Positions 39,620-48,918 of a stretch of 64,000 bases of DNA are shown here, one piece after another. Both the position numbers and the translations under genes were made by a program. This DNA is from Kofleriaceae bacterium. GTDB lineage: Bacteria > Myxococcota_A > Polyangia > Haliangiales > Haliangiaceae. Numbering within the stretch: position 1 is the first letter of the stretch; each line of letters begins with the position of its first letter. The stretch lies in the NCBI GenBank assembly GCA_018057825.1, contig JAGPCY010000004.1:124001-188000 (forward strand), read 5' to 3'. The notes under the pieces were generated by a model. It was not told where the DNA came from and did not search any database. It saw nothing but the letters and a program-made list of their open reading frames with translations.

Positions 39620-40729
39620 CTCCCGGGGCGGCGACCGGTAGGCGCGGCGCGATCACGGTGGCGTAGATCCCGGCCAGGCCGACCACCAGCCAGGCCGCGG
39701 CGCCGGTGGTCAGGAGCGCCAGGCGCAGCCGCCCGAAGAACATCGCGGTCGTCAGCTTGTCCCAGTTGTAGTAGCGGCCGTCGAGGCGGGCGTAGGCGAA
39801 GTCGTTCCAGCCCAGCACGTTCACCGCGTACAGCGCGAACGACGCCGGCAGCCAGAACACCGCGACCCAGCCGAGCGGTCGCAACACCAGGGCCGGCTTG
39901 TCCCACGGTCCAACGCTGCCCTGCAGGGCGTAGCCGACGCTGACGCCGAGGACGACGAAGGCCGCCAGGTGCCACAGCGACACGAAGCGCAACAGGCCGC
40001 CGGCGTCGAAGCCGCGCAGGGCCGCGCCGGTGATGCTCTGATCGGTCAGGTGCTCCCCGGCGATCCCGAACTCGAACTCGCCGGGCACGATCATGCGGGC
40101 GTCGGTGTAGGGCAGGAGCAGGCCGATCGCGGTGACGATCGCGCCGGCGACGACCACCCAGCGCACGTAGGGGTCGCGGCGGCGCAGCACCCGGATCATC
40201 ACGCCGGCGCCGACCACCGCCAGGCCGAACCACACGCCCCACCAGGTCCGGGTCGCGGTCAACGCGGTCGAGCCGAGGCGGGCGACCACGCCGCCGATCA
40301 CCAGCGCGCCGCCGACGACCAGGAACCCGGCCAGCGCCGCCGGCGGCAACCGGCGACCGAGCGGGGTGGCCAGGACCACGCCGAGCGCGGCCAGGACCAG
40401 CGGCGCGATCAGCGCGAAGCTCGGCCCGGCGCTCCACACCGCCCAGGCCGCGCGCAGGCGCTGCAGATCGATCGCCACCGGCATGAGCGCGCCGATCGCC
40501 AGGGCGATCGCGCCGAGCAGCGCCCACCGCCGCAGATCGCCGCCGACCTCGAGCCCGATCCAGCGCACGCCGAGATAGCGGTCGCCGATCAGGTTGGGCT
40601 CGTCGTCACCCGTGCCCGCCGGCCGCACGAGCTGCGCCGCGATCTCGGGATCCTCGAAGTCGGCGCCGCACGCGCGGCAGCGCCGAGCGTCGGCGTCATT
40701 GTCGCGATCGCAGATCGGGCACAGCATGG

Positions 40730-41146
40730 TCACTCGCCCGGATCAGCAGCGCGCGGCGGCGCGTAGAACTCGGCGATCAGCTTGTCGTCGAACTCGTCGG
40801 CGAACCGGCCGACCGAGGCCACCAGGGTCGCGAACTCGTGGGCGTCGAGGCCCTTGCGCGACCGGCCGGCGTGCAGCACGACCCAGCCGTCGGGCTGGAG
40901 GGCGAACGACGCCATCCCGCCCATGAAGGCGTTGTGCTCGAGGAGGCGGCGGAAGAACTCCTCGGTGCGCTCGGTCGGCGCCGCCTTGAACAGCGGCGCG
41001 ATCGCCACGATCGCCGAGCCGGCGGTGCCGATCATCACGATCGCCGAGCCCCACTGCATGCGGAACAGGCCGTCGCCGTGGGCCTCGGCCTTGTCCCGCA
41101 GGTTGGCGTCGGTGAGGAGGGTGTCGATGGACGGGAAGTCGGCCAT
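40730..41146 (-). CDS. CesT/YbjN-like small protein (type III chaperone fold)
   Basis: 138 residues. The alternation of strands and helices (GLFRMQWGSAIVMIGTAGSAIVAIAPLF, EFFRRLLEHNAFMGGMASFALQPDGWVVLHAG, HEFATLVASVGRFADEFDD) fits the CesT/YbjN chaperone-like fold, which also occurs outside type III secretion. TACCCT ends 6 nt before the ATG, supporting 41146 over an upstream ATG at 41176. It is coupled (GTGA) to the membrane zinc-ribbon gene downstream. No type III secretion genes are nearby, so a general chaperone or adaptor role is more likely. Confidence 0.75.
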   Translation of the reverse strand: MADFPSIDTLLTDANLRDKAEAHGDGLFRMQWGSAIVMIGTAGSAIVAIAPLFKAAPTERTEEFFRRLLEHNAFMGGMASFALQPDGWVVLHAGRSRKGLDAHEFATLVASVGRFADEFDDKLIAEFYAPPRAADPGE

Positions 41147-41152
41147 GGGGCG

Positions 41153-41217
41153 AGGGTAGGCGGCCCGGCCCGGCAAGTCGATCGCGGCGGTGGTCGATCG
41201 CGCGGCCGTGGTACGAC
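41153..41217. promoter_or_regulatory. Divergent promoter region, CesT-like gene / FAD oxidase gene
   Basis: Minus-strand TACCCT (41153-41158) is 6 nt from the ATG at 41146. Plus-strand GGTACGAC (hexamer 41212-41217) is 6 nt from the GTG at 41224. Confidence 0.4.
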
Positions 41218-41223
41218 CCGGGC

Positions 41224-42834
41224 GTGACCGCGCGCAGCCTATGGGCCTGGGGCGACCCGGCCCGGTTTCCCGACGACGACGCCCGCCGCCGCCTGGCCCA
41301 GACCGCGCGGCTCCTGACCGGGGGCGCCGCCCCGGCCCTCTTGCCCCTGCCGTCCGACGACGACGCCCAGATCCCGATCGGTCGGCTCGGGGGCGGCGCG
41401 GTCCCGACGGCCTTGGCCGCGCTGGTGTCGGACGCGCCGCGCGATCGCGCCGCCCACGCCTACGGTCGCGCCTACCCGGATCTGGTGCGCGGCTTCGCCG
41501 GCGACTACGCCGCGGCGCCGGATCTGGTGGCGCGCCCGGGCAGCGCGGCCGAGGTCGCGGCGCTCCTCGATTGGTGCGGCGACGCGCGGCTGGCCGCGGT
41601 CCCCTTCGGCGGCGGCACCAGCGTCGTCGGTGGGGTCGAGCTGCCGGTGGCCGCGCGCGACGCCTTCGCCGGCGTGGTCGCCCTCGATCTCGAGCGGTTG
41701 GTCGACGTCGAGGTCGAGCCGACCTCGCAGACCGCCCGGCTCGGCGCCGGGCTGCGCGGCCCGGCCCTCGAGGCCGCCCTGGCGCCCCACGGCCTGACCC
41801 TGCGCCACTACCCGCAGTCCTTCGAGTTCTCGACGCTGGGTGGCTGGTTGGCGACCCGCGCCGGCGGGCACTTCGCGACCGGGCCGACCCACATCGACGA
41901 CTTCTGCGCCGCGCTGACCGTGGTCACGCCGCGCGGCACGGTCGCGACCCGGCGGCTACCAGCGTCGGGCGCCGGCCCGGCCCCCGAGCGGCTGTGGCTG
42001 GGCTCCGAGGGCGCGCTCGGCGTGATCACCGAGGCGTGGATGCGAGTCCAGCGGCGGCCGCGCTGGCGGGCCAGCGCCACGGTCAAGTTCAAGCGCTTCC
42101 TCGACGGCGCCGCCGCCGCCCGCGCGCTGGTGCGCGCCGGCCTGGCCCCGGCCAACTGCCGGCTGCTCGATCCCGCCGAGTGCGCGCTGCACCAGGTCTC
42201 TCTCGACGGCACCGCCGTGCTGATCGTCGGCTTCGAGTCGGCCGACCATCCGCCCGACGCCGCCCTGGCCCGGGCGCTGGAGCTGTGCGCCGATCACGGC
42301 GGCGCGGTGGCCTCGGGGCCCCGGCTCACCGACGAGGCGGCCGGCGCTGGCGAGCGTCCGGTCGAGGCCGGGGCCTGGCGCCAGGCCTTCGTCGATGCGC
42401 CGTACCTGCAGAGCGCGCTGGTGTCGCTCGGCATCCTCGCGGACACCTTCGAGACCGCGTGTCCGTGGGATCGCTTCGCCGAGCTGCACGCCGCGATCGG
42501 CGCCGCGGTCGGCGACGCCCTGCGCCGCACCGTCGGCGGCGGCCTGGTGGCGTGCCGCCTGACCCACGTCTACCCCGACGGCGCCGCGCCGTACTACACC
42601 TTCGTCGCGCCGACCCGGGTCGGCGACGAGCTGGCGATCTGGCGCGAGGTCAAGGCCGCGGCCTCCGACGCGATCGCCGCCAGCGGCGGCACGATCACGC
42701 ATCACCACGCGGTCGGGCGGATCCATCACCCGTGGTACCTGCGCGAGCGCCCGCCGCTGTACGGCGCCGCCTTGGCCGCGGTCAAGCGCGAGCTCGACCC
42801 GGCCGGGATCCTGAACCCGGGCGTCCTGGTGTAG
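41224..42834 (+). CDS. FAD-binding oxidase, alkyldihydroxyacetonephosphate synthase-like
   Basis: 536 residues, GTG start. The PCMH-type FAD domain has PDLVARPGSAAEVAALLDWC, VPFGGGTSVVGGV and the FAD-contact motif HYPQSFEFSTLGGWLATRAGG, as in AGPS. The C-terminal cap carries THHHAVGRIHHPWY, the His-rich motif of the AGPS family active site, and ends KRELDPAGILNPGVL. AGPS makes ether lipids from acyl-DHAP and a fatty alcohol; bacterial relatives may act on other substrates (glycolate or D-lactate oxidases share the fold). No partner lipid gene is nearby. The gene is convergent with the M28 peptidase, 10 bp apart. Confidence 0.85.
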   Translation: MTARSLWAWGDPARFPDDDARRRLAQTARLLTGGAAPALLPLPSDDDAQIPIGRLGGGAVPTALAALVSDAPRDRAAHAYGRAYPDLVRGFAGDYAAAPDLVARPGSAAEVAALLDWCGDARLAAVPFGGGTSVVGGVELPVAARDAFAGVVALDLERLVDVEVEPTSQTARLGAGLRGPALEAALAPHGLTLRHYPQSFEFSTLGGWLATRAGGHFATGPTHIDDFCAALTVVTPRGTVATRRLPASGAGPAPERLWLGSEGALGVITEAWMRVQRRPRWRASATVKFKRFLDGAAAARALVRAGLAPANCRLLDPAECALHQVSLDGTAVLIVGFESADHPPDAALARALELCADHGGAVASGPRLTDEAAGAGERPVEAGAWRQAFVDAPYLQSALVSLGILADTFETACPWDRFAELHAAIGAAVGDALRRTVGGGLVACRLTHVYPDGAAPYYTFVAPTRVGDELAIWREVKAAASDAIAASGGTITHHHAVGRIHHPWYLRERPPLYGAALAAVKRELDPAGILNPGVLV

Positions 42835-42844
42835 CGCGCGGGCG

Positions 42845-43786
42845 CTACGGCGCGTTGGCGTCGTCTTCGATCGCGGCCAGCGCCAGCCGGGTGGCGCCGC
42901 CGAGGAAGCTGAAGTCGATCTTGTCGAGGGTGTCGGTCGGCTGGTGGTAGTGGACGGTGTGGTCGCCGCCGACGAACTCCTCGGACACCCCGATCGCCGG
43001 CAGGCCGCGCTCGACGAACGACTGGTGATCCGAGCGGGTGAAGGCCACCGGGCTCACGCCGAAGCCGCGGGCGGTCGCGTGGCGGCGGTACAGCGCCTCG
43101 AGCGCCGGCGCTGGGGACCACAGCTCGAGCACGCGATCGCCGTCGCCGTCCATGCTGAGCATGTCGAAGTTGTGCATGCTGCGCACCGGGCTGCCGACCA
43201 GCGCGGCGACGTAGGCGCCCGACCCGATCAGGCCGATCTCCTCCTGATCGAAGAACACCAGCTCGATCGGGTGGCGGCGCGGACGCCCGGCCAGGTAGCC
43301 AGCCGCGACCACGACCAGGGCGGTGCCGGTGGCGTTGTCGGCGGCGGCCGGGCTGGCGGGCACGCTGTCGAAGTGGGCGCCGACCACGATCGGCGGGCCG
43401 CTCGGGCCGGCCTCGGTCGGCTCGAGGCGGACCACCAGGTTCTGGCCGGTGCCGTAGTCGCGGGCCACCGGCTCGAGGCCGAGCCGGCGCAGGCGCCCGG
43501 TCAGGTAGTCGCGGGTCTGGGCGCGCTGGGTCGGCGACGACCGCCGGGTCAGGGTCACCCCCGGCGCGGCCGGTTCGGCGCCGGCGAGGACGGCGACCAC
43601 TGTCCGCAGCTCGTCGTCGATCCACGCGCAGTCGTCGGGGCTGGTGCAGGCCGCGGCGGCGTCGAGGTCGCGGGCGTCGGCGGCGGGGGCGGCGTCGGGC
43701 GCGGCCGGCGCATCGACCGCGGGGTTCGTGGCGTCGTCGGCGCCACAGGCGGCGACGAACAGGGCGAGCCAGGGCAAGCGGGTCAC
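42845..43786 (-). CDS. M28-family zinc aminopeptidase lipoprotein
   Basis: 313 residues, GTG start, lipobox LFVAAC. After an Ala/Asp linker the M28 fold shows the co-catalytic zinc ligands in order: His in GAHFDSVP, Asp in AADNATGTA, Glu-Glu in FFDQEEIGL, Asp in NFDMLSMDGDGD and His in TVHYHQPTDTLDK. It is predicted to be a secreted, membrane-anchored aminopeptidase releasing amino acids from peptides. TAGGCT ends 6 nt before the GTG. A hexamer array separates it from the operon upstream. All ligands are intact, so activity is likely. Confidence 0.92.
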   Translation of the reverse strand: MTRLPWLALFVAACGADDATNPAVDAPAAPDAAPAADARDLDAAAACTSPDDCAWIDDELRTVVAVLAGAEPAAPGVTLTRRSSPTQRAQTRDYLTGRLRRLGLEPVARDYGTGQNLVVRLEPTEAGPSGPPIVVGAHFDSVPASPAAADNATGTALVVVAAGYLAGRPRRHPIELVFFDQEEIGLIGSGAYVAALVGSPVRSMHNFDMLSMDGDGDRVLELWSPAPALEALYRRHATARGFGVSPVAFTRSDHQSFVERGLPAIGVSEEFVGGDHTVHYHQPTDTLDKIDFSFLGGATRLALAAIEDDANAP

Positions 43787-43792
43787 CGCGGC

Positions 43793-43798
43793 AGCCTA
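43793..43798 (-). promoter_or_regulatory. Putative leaderless -10 box for the M28 gene
   Basis: Minus strand TAGGCT, 6 nt before the GTG at 43786; identical to the box of the VOC gene. Confidence 0.45.
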
Positions 43799-43825
43799 GC
43801 CCAGGCCCGGCCTCCGCGGGGTCGC

Positions 43826-43980
<155 letters not shown>

Positions 43981-45012
43981 CTACGGCGCGCAGCTCATCG
44001 CGACCTCGCCATCGCGCGGCGTCGTGGCCGCGACCCCGACCGTGCGTCCCACCAGGGCACCGTCGGTGATCGGCACCGAGACCAGCGCCGCCTTGACCTG
44101 CCAGCCGCCGCGCGCACCGGCGCGCCGCTCGAGGACGAAGCTGCCGCGAAGCCGCGCATCGATCGGTGGGGTCCGCCCGGCGAGGCGGGCGCGCAAGGTG
44201 GCCGACGCGATCGCCACCGTACGGCTGGGGGCCAGGGCCAGGCGCAGGCCATCGAGCTCGACGGTCTCGGCGTCGATCGCCGCCGCCAGGGTCGGACCGA
44301 GCCGGACCGCGCCGCCGCGCGCGACCTGGAGCGGATCGGGCCAGGCCGCCAGGGCGTCGGGGCCGCCGTCCCACACCAGCGCGCGATCGCCATCCGGGGC
44401 GATGGCCTCGGCCAGCGCCGCCTGGGCGGCCTTGGCCTCGGGCTGGCCGTCGATCGCCTCGGGCAGGCGCATTCCATCGGGTCCGGTGGCGGCGTCGAGC
44501 CACCGCCCCATCGCCTGCGGGTACGCGACGTGCTCCGCGACCGCGGTCCAGCGATCGTTGTCGCGGACGTAGACCGACATGATCCGCAGCGGCGCGCTGG
44601 CGATCCGCCCGCACACCGGCAGCTCGAAGGTGGCCTCATCGAAGGCCCAGCCCACGGTCTCGTCCGACGACAGGTAGACGTCGAGGGCGCGTGACACCAC
44701 CTTGGTGCGCTGGCCGTCGACGGTGGCGATCGGCCAGCGCTCCGACGGCGCGACCCCGACCGCCAGCTCGCTCGGGCCGGCGCCGATCACGACCAACCCG
44801 ACCTTGGGATCGATGACCGCGGCGGCCGCGGTGCCGTCGAGCCGATCGCGAGCGTAGCTGGCCCGGACCTCGGCGGTCAGCTCGCGCACCAGGCGGGCCC
44901 GGCCACCGCTGCGATCGGTCACCGCCGAGTCGACCAGCACGGTCGAGCGCGGCCGGCGGGTACTGGCGCACCCGGCGGCGACCAGGGCCACGAGCGCCGC
45001 TAGCGCGCGCAC
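43981..45012 (-). CDS. Lipoprotein of unknown function in the XdhC-MocA operon
   Basis: 343 residues, GTG start, lipobox LVAAGC. The mature part is mixed alpha/beta: VLVDSAVTDRSGG, AVIDPKVGLVVIGAGPSELAVGV, then VSRALDVYLSSDETVGWAFDEATFELPVCGR and a domain with DNDRWTAVAEHVAYPQAMGRWL. This resembles other myxobacterial SnoaL-like (nuclear transport factor 2 fold) lipoproteins, but weakly. Its GTG lies inside the last codons of the MocA gene (stop at 45000), so the two overlap by 13 bp and are coupled. A hexamer array starts after its stop. The link to molybdenum cofactor genes is by position only. Confidence 0.72.
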   Translation of the reverse strand: MRALAALVALVAAGCASTRRPRSTVLVDSAVTDRSGGRARLVRELTAEVRASYARDRLDGTAAAAVIDPKVGLVVIGAGPSELAVGVAPSERWPIATVDGQRTKVVSRALDVYLSSDETVGWAFDEATFELPVCGRIASAPLRIMSVYVRDNDRWTAVAEHVAYPQAMGRWLDAATGPDGMRLPEAIDGQPEAKAAQAALAEAIAPDGDRALVWDGGPDALAAWPDPLQVARGGAVRLGPTLAAAIDAETVELDGLRLALAPSRTVAIASATLRARLAGRTPPIDARLRGSFVLERRAGARGGWQVKAALVSVPITDGALVGRTVGVAATTPRDGEVAMSCAP

Positions 45013-45581
45013 GCGGCCTCCGCGCGATCGATCGGGAGATCGGCCGGGACATCGACGTCGCGGATCACCGCTGGATCGTCGACGGCGATCCGGGGCAGGG
45101 GCCGCAGCGCGCCGCGCGCGCCGTCGGGATGGTCGCCGGCCACCAGCGCCGCGAAGTGGGCCCGCGGCACCAGCGGCGGGTGACCGCCGCGCCCGCCCCA
45201 GGTCGGCACCCCGGCGCCGCGCGCCACGAGGGCGGCCAAGGTCGCGGGCGTCACCAGCGGGTGATCGACCGGCCACAGGAACGCGGCATCGATCGCGGCC
45301 GGCAGCGCCGCGAACCCACACGCCACCGAGCTGGCCATGCCGCGGGTCGGCGCCGGGTTCTCGACGGTGGTGAGGCCCAGCTCGGCGGCGTGAGCGGCGA
45401 CCGCGCCGGCGAACGGCGCGCCGACCACGACCACGATCGCGTCGGGCGCGATCCCGGCGGCCGCGGCGGTGGCGGTGATGCGCGCCAGGAACGTGCGCTC
45501 GCCGCACGGCAAGAGCGCCTTGGCCACGCCGCCCAGGCGGGTGCCGGCGCCGGCGGCCAGGATCACCGCGCCCAGCGTCAC
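45000..45581 (-). CDS. MocA-like molybdenum cofactor nucleotidyltransferase
   Basis: 193 residues. The NTP-transferase signature is GAVILAAGAGTRLGGVAKALLP (G-x-x-L-A-A-G-x-x-x-R-x-G-x-x-K), followed by VENPAPTRGMASSV and FLWPVDHPLVTPATL, all typical of the MobA/MocA family (CTP:molybdopterin cytidylyltransferase or relatives). It attaches CMP to molybdopterin for xanthine dehydrogenase-type enzymes. The GTG start overlaps the stop of XdhC (GTGA). No molybdenum hydroxylase subunits are in the window, so the target enzyme lies elsewhere. Confidence 0.87.
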   Translation of the reverse strand: MTLGAVILAAGAGTRLGGVAKALLPCGERTFLARITATAAAAGIAPDAIVVVVGAPFAGAVAAHAAELGLTTVENPAPTRGMASSVACGFAALPAAIDAAFLWPVDHPLVTPATLAALVARGAGVPTWGGRGGHPPLVPRAHFAALVAGDHPDGARGALRPLPRIAVDDPAVIRDVDVPADLPIDRAEAACAR

Positions 45582-46540
45582 GGCGCGACCGCCCACGCGC
45601 CGCGCGCGCCCGGGCCGCGCCGGCGCAACGCCACCAGCTCGGCGGCGATCGCGACCGCGATCTCGGCCGGGGTCTCGGCGCCGAGGTCGAGGCCGATCGG
45701 CGCGTGGACCGCGGCCCAGGCCTCGGGGGCGATGCCGCGCACCGCCAGCCGCTTCTGGAACCGACCGACCTTGCCGCGCGAGCCGATCATGCCGAGGTAG
45801 GTCACCGGCCGCCCGATCAGCTCGGCCACCAGGCGCTCGTCGACCGCGTGATCGCGGGTGACGATGAAGACGTGATCGCCGCCGCCCAGGGGCCCGAGCG
45901 CGCGCTCGACGTCGGCGACCGCGAACGAGTCGATCACCTGAGTCGCGCCGGCGATCGGCCGCTCGAGGGCGCCGGTGTCGCCGTCGTCGCAGACGATGAC
46001 CTCGAACTCGAGCGCGGCCAAGAGCGGCGCCAAGGCCCGGCCGACGTGACCGGCGCCGAACACCAGCGCCCGCGGCGGCGCCGCCACCAGCTCGCGCAGC
46101 GCACCGTCGACCACGCGCGGGGCCCGGCCGTCGTCGGGGCCGGGCTCGTCGAGCGCCAGGCGGCCGTCGTCGAGCGCGGTGGTCAAGACCCGCGGCGTCC
46201 GGGCCGTCAACGCCCCCACCGCGGCCGCCAGCACCTCGCGATCGCGGGCCGCGGGGGCGATCACGAACTCCATCCAGCCACCGCAACACATCGCCAGATC
46301 GCGGACCAGGTGATGGCGGACCCGGCGCGCCGGCGCGCCGGCCGCGACCGCGCGGGCCGCGGCGCTGACCTCGTGCTCGACCCGGCCGCCGCCGATCGTG
46401 TCGAGGCCGTTGCCATCGACGTCGACCGCCATCCGCGCGCCCAGGTGGCGCGGCGCCGAGCCGCCGACGCCGACCACGGTCACGAGCGCGAGGGCGCGCC
46501 CGCCGTCGAGGGCGGCCAGGACGTCGGCCAGGAACGACAC
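45578..46540 (-). CDS. XdhC/CoxI-family molybdenum enzyme maturation factor
   Basis: 320 residues, GTG start with TACGCT 6 nt upstream. The N-terminal XdhC domain has VVGVGGSAPRHLGARMAV, TIGGGRVEHEV and the MCCGG motif near residue 105. The C-terminal Rossmann domain has RALVFGAGHVGRALAPLL, VICDD, RDHAVDERLVAELI and YLGMIGSRGKVGRFQKRL, all family signatures. XdhC proteins bind the sulfurated molybdenum cofactor and insert it into xanthine dehydrogenase or CO dehydrogenase-type enzymes. It is first in a coupled unit with MocA and a lipoprotein. The Cys pair suggests the cofactor binding site is intact. Confidence 0.93.
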   Translation of the reverse strand: MSFLADVLAALDGGRALALVTVVGVGGSAPRHLGARMAVDVDGNGLDTIGGGRVEHEVSAAARAVAAGAPARRVRHHLVRDLAMCCGGWMEFVIAPAARDREVLAAAVGALTARTPRVLTTALDDGRLALDEPGPDDGRAPRVVDGALRELVAAPPRALVFGAGHVGRALAPLLAALEFEVIVCDDGDTGALERPIAGATQVIDSFAVADVERALGPLGGGDHVFIVTRDHAVDERLVAELIGRPVTYLGMIGSRGKVGRFQKRLAVRGIAPEAWAAVHAPIGLDLGAETPAEIAVAIAAELVALRRRGPGARGAWAVAP

Positions 46541-46546
46541 CGCGGC

Positions 46547-46601
46547 AGCGTACACCGGCGCCGCGGCCGCGGCACCGGGCGCGCGGTTTGTGCGCTACCC
46601 T
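46547..46601. promoter_or_regulatory. Divergent promoter region, XdhC gene / PilZ-STAS gene
   Basis: Minus-strand TACGCT (46547-46552) is 6 nt before the GTG at 46540. Plus-strand TACCCT (46596-46601) is 7 nt before the ATG at 46609. The start codons are 68 bp apart. Confidence 0.4.
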
Positions 46602-46608
46602 TGGCGCG

Positions 46609-47745
46609 ATGCCCGTGCGGGTGGTCGCGACCGGGAACCCCGAGGTCTGTCGCCACCTGGCGGCGCCGCCGGTGGCGCGCGCCGGCGTGACCTGGGAGGT
46701 CGCCGCCGACGTCGACGCCCTGGTCGCCGCGTGTCGGGCCGCGCCGCCGGCGATCGCGCTCATCGACGCCGAGGCCTTCGGCGACGGCTACGCCGCGTGT
46801 CGGGCGTTGCGCGACGACCCCGCGACCGCCGCGGTCCGACGCGCGCTGATCGCGCCGCCGACCGGCCTGACCCGCGCCGCCGCCGCCGCCGTGGCCGCCG
46901 CCGGCTGCGACGAGCTCCTGGCCTCGCCCTTGGCCTTCACCGACTTCTGCACCCACCTCGATCGCCTGGCCCCGGTGTCGGTGCGGCGCGATCGGCGGAT
47001 CGAGGTCGCGGTCGCCGCCGAGCTGGGCGCGCCGCCGCTGGCGGCGACGATCGCCAACGTCGGCCCGGGCGGCGTCGGCCTGCGCACGCCGGTGGCCCTC
47101 GCGGTCGGCGCCGCGGTGACGGTCCGGCTGCGCGGCGAGCCCGAGCCCGGTCCGGGCAGCGTCGCTCGGGTGGCCTGGTGCCGGCCGACCGGCGACCCCG
47201 CGGCGCCCTTCGCGTGCGGCGTGGCCTGGGACGGCGAGCCGGCGTTGCGGACCCGGCTCCTCCTCGAGCAGGTCGCGCTCTACGATCTCGAGCCCGGGCC
47301 CGACGCCGTCACCGTCACCGTCCACGGCGATCTCACCGAGCTGACCCGTTTCGCGCCCCTGGCCGCCGCCCTCGTCGGCGCCACCGCGATCACCTTCGAC
47401 CTGGCCGCGGTCCGCTACGTGTCGTCGGCCGGGGTGCGCGCGTGGTGCGAGCTGATCGCCGGCCTGGCCGGCGCCACGGTGCGGTTCCGCCATTGCTCGC
47501 TGCCGATCGTCACCCAGGCGGCGATGGTGCCACTGGTCCTCGGCCACGGCGCGGTCGAGTCCCTGGCCGCACCGTATTACTGCGAGGCCTGCGGCCACGA
47601 CGACGAGCGCCTCCTCGAGGTCGGCGCGATCGCGTGGGGCGACGGCCCTCCGCTCGCGCCCAGCCTGGCCTGCCCGCGCTGCGGCGGTCCGGCCGAGCTC
47701 GACGATCTCCCCGAGCGCTACCTGGCGTTTCTCGCCGAGCGCTGA
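46609..47745 (+). CDS. Receiver-PilZ-STAS-zinc ribbon signalling protein
   Basis: 378 residues, four modules. Residues 1-120 look like a receiver with Asp53 in ALIDAEA, but without the usual acidic pair. Residues ~125-215 fit a PilZ domain (VRRDRRIEV..., NVGPGGVGLRTPV), with Gly where the (D/N)xSxxG motif has Ser, so c-di-GMP binding is uncertain. Residues ~232-320 form a STAS domain with FDLAAVRYVSSAGVRAWCEL, the anti-sigma antagonist motif whose Ser272/Ser273 is the phosphorylation site. A four-Cys zinc ribbon ends it (C325, C328, C355, C358). No membrane segment is seen. It is predicted to be a cytoplasmic integrator; the partner kinase is unknown. Confidence 0.78.
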   Translation: MPVRVVATGNPEVCRHLAAPPVARAGVTWEVAADVDALVAACRAAPPAIALIDAEAFGDGYAACRALRDDPATAAVRRALIAPPTGLTRAAAAAVAAAGCDELLASPLAFTDFCTHLDRLAPVSVRRDRRIEVAVAAELGAPPLAATIANVGPGGVGLRTPVALAVGAAVTVRLRGEPEPGPGSVARVAWCRPTGDPAAPFACGVAWDGEPALRTRLLLEQVALYDLEPGPDAVTVTVHGDLTELTRFAPLAAALVGATAITFDLAAVRYVSSAGVRAWCELIAGLAGATVRFRHCSLPIVTQAAMVPLVLGHGAVESLAAPYYCEACGHDDERLLEVGAIAWGDGPPLAPSLACPRCGGPAELDDLPERYLAFLAER

Positions 47746-47769
47746 GGCCGGGCTCGGCCGCGCCTCGCC

Positions 47770-48549
47770 TCAGCCGCGGGCGATCGTCAGGATGTGCTCG
47801 ACCACCTCGCGCAGCCCGGCGCCCTCGGGCCGCTCCGACAGGTACGCCGGCTTGAACGACAGCTCGTCCCACCACGCTCGGACGTTGGCCACGCCGATCG
47901 ACTTGGGGAAGCCGCCGAACATCGGCGCGTCGTTGAGCGCGTCGCCGACGAAGGCGTAGCCCGACAGGTCGTTGCCGTCGCCGCCCAGGACCTGGCGGAT
48001 CACGGTCACGCACGCTGACAGCTTGTCGAAGTGCGGCGGTCCGAAGTTGACGTGGACGCTCGAGCGCGACGCGGTGAACCCGGCCTTGCGGATCATCGCG
48101 ACCACCTCGTCGGCGGCCGCCGGGGCGAGCGACGCCTCCTCGTTCCAGTCGATCGCCAGATCGACCTCGCGGTACTTCGAGTCGGTCGACAGCCGCGCGC
48201 CCGGGACCTTGGCGACCACGTCGCCGTACAGCTCGAGCATGCGGCGCCGCCACTCCGGCAGGGAGTTGGCCGGCACCCCGTAGAGCCGCGACAGCCGCTT
48301 GCCCTCGCGGATCCAGGTGACGCCGCCGTTCTCGGTCACCACGGCCGCGACCCCGGCCACGGTCATGAAGGCCTGGCCCCAGCCGGCCGGCCGGCCGGTC
48401 ACGAGGACCACCGGGACCCCCGACTCGCCGAGCCGCTCGAGGGCGGTGTAGGTCGCGGCCTCGATGCGGCCGGCGGTGGTGAGGGTCCCATCGATGTCGG
48501 AGAACAGCGCGCGGATCGGTCCGCGCAGATCGGTGAGCGGCAGGGCCAT
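47770..48549 (-). CDS. HAD-superfamily (class IIB) sugar-phosphate-type phosphatase
   Basis: 259 residues. Motif I is ALFSDIDGTLT with the nucleophile Asp, motif II LVTGRP, and motif IV GDALNDAPMFG, with a class IIB cap between. The closest general relatives are Cof-type and mannosyl-3-phosphoglycerate/trehalose-6-phosphate phosphatases. The substrate is probably a phosphosugar but cannot be fixed. TATAGA ends 8 nt before the ATG at 48549. It is transcribed alone; a large hexamer array lies upstream, belonging to the small HTH gene beyond it. Confidence 0.88.
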   Translation of the reverse strand: MALPLTDLRGPIRALFSDIDGTLTTAGRIEAATYTALERLGESGVPVVLVTGRPAGWGQAFMTVAGVAAVVTENGGVTWIREGKRLSRLYGVPANSLPEWRRRMLELYGDVVAKVPGARLSTDSKYREVDLAIDWNEEASLAPAAADEVVAMIRKAGFTASRSSVHVNFGPPHFDKLSACVTVIRQVLGGDGNDLSGYAFVGDALNDAPMFGGFPKSIGVANVRAWWDELSFKPAYLSERPEGAGLREVVEHILTIARG

Positions 48550-48557
48550 GGCGGCGC

Positions 48558-48563
48558 TCTATA
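48558..48563 (-). promoter_or_regulatory. Putative leaderless -10 box for the HAD phosphatase gene
   Basis: Minus strand TATAGA, 8 nt before the ATG at 48549. Confidence 0.45.
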
Positions 48564-48597
48564 GCACGCGCCGCGACGAAGCCGCGGGGTCCAGGTC

Positions 48598-48910
<313 letters not shown>

Positions 48911-48918
48911 TCCTCACC

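Noticed and set aside
40730-41146. CesT-like gene as part of a type III secretion system
   Set aside because: No other secretion gene occurs in the window, and this fold is common outside type III secretion.
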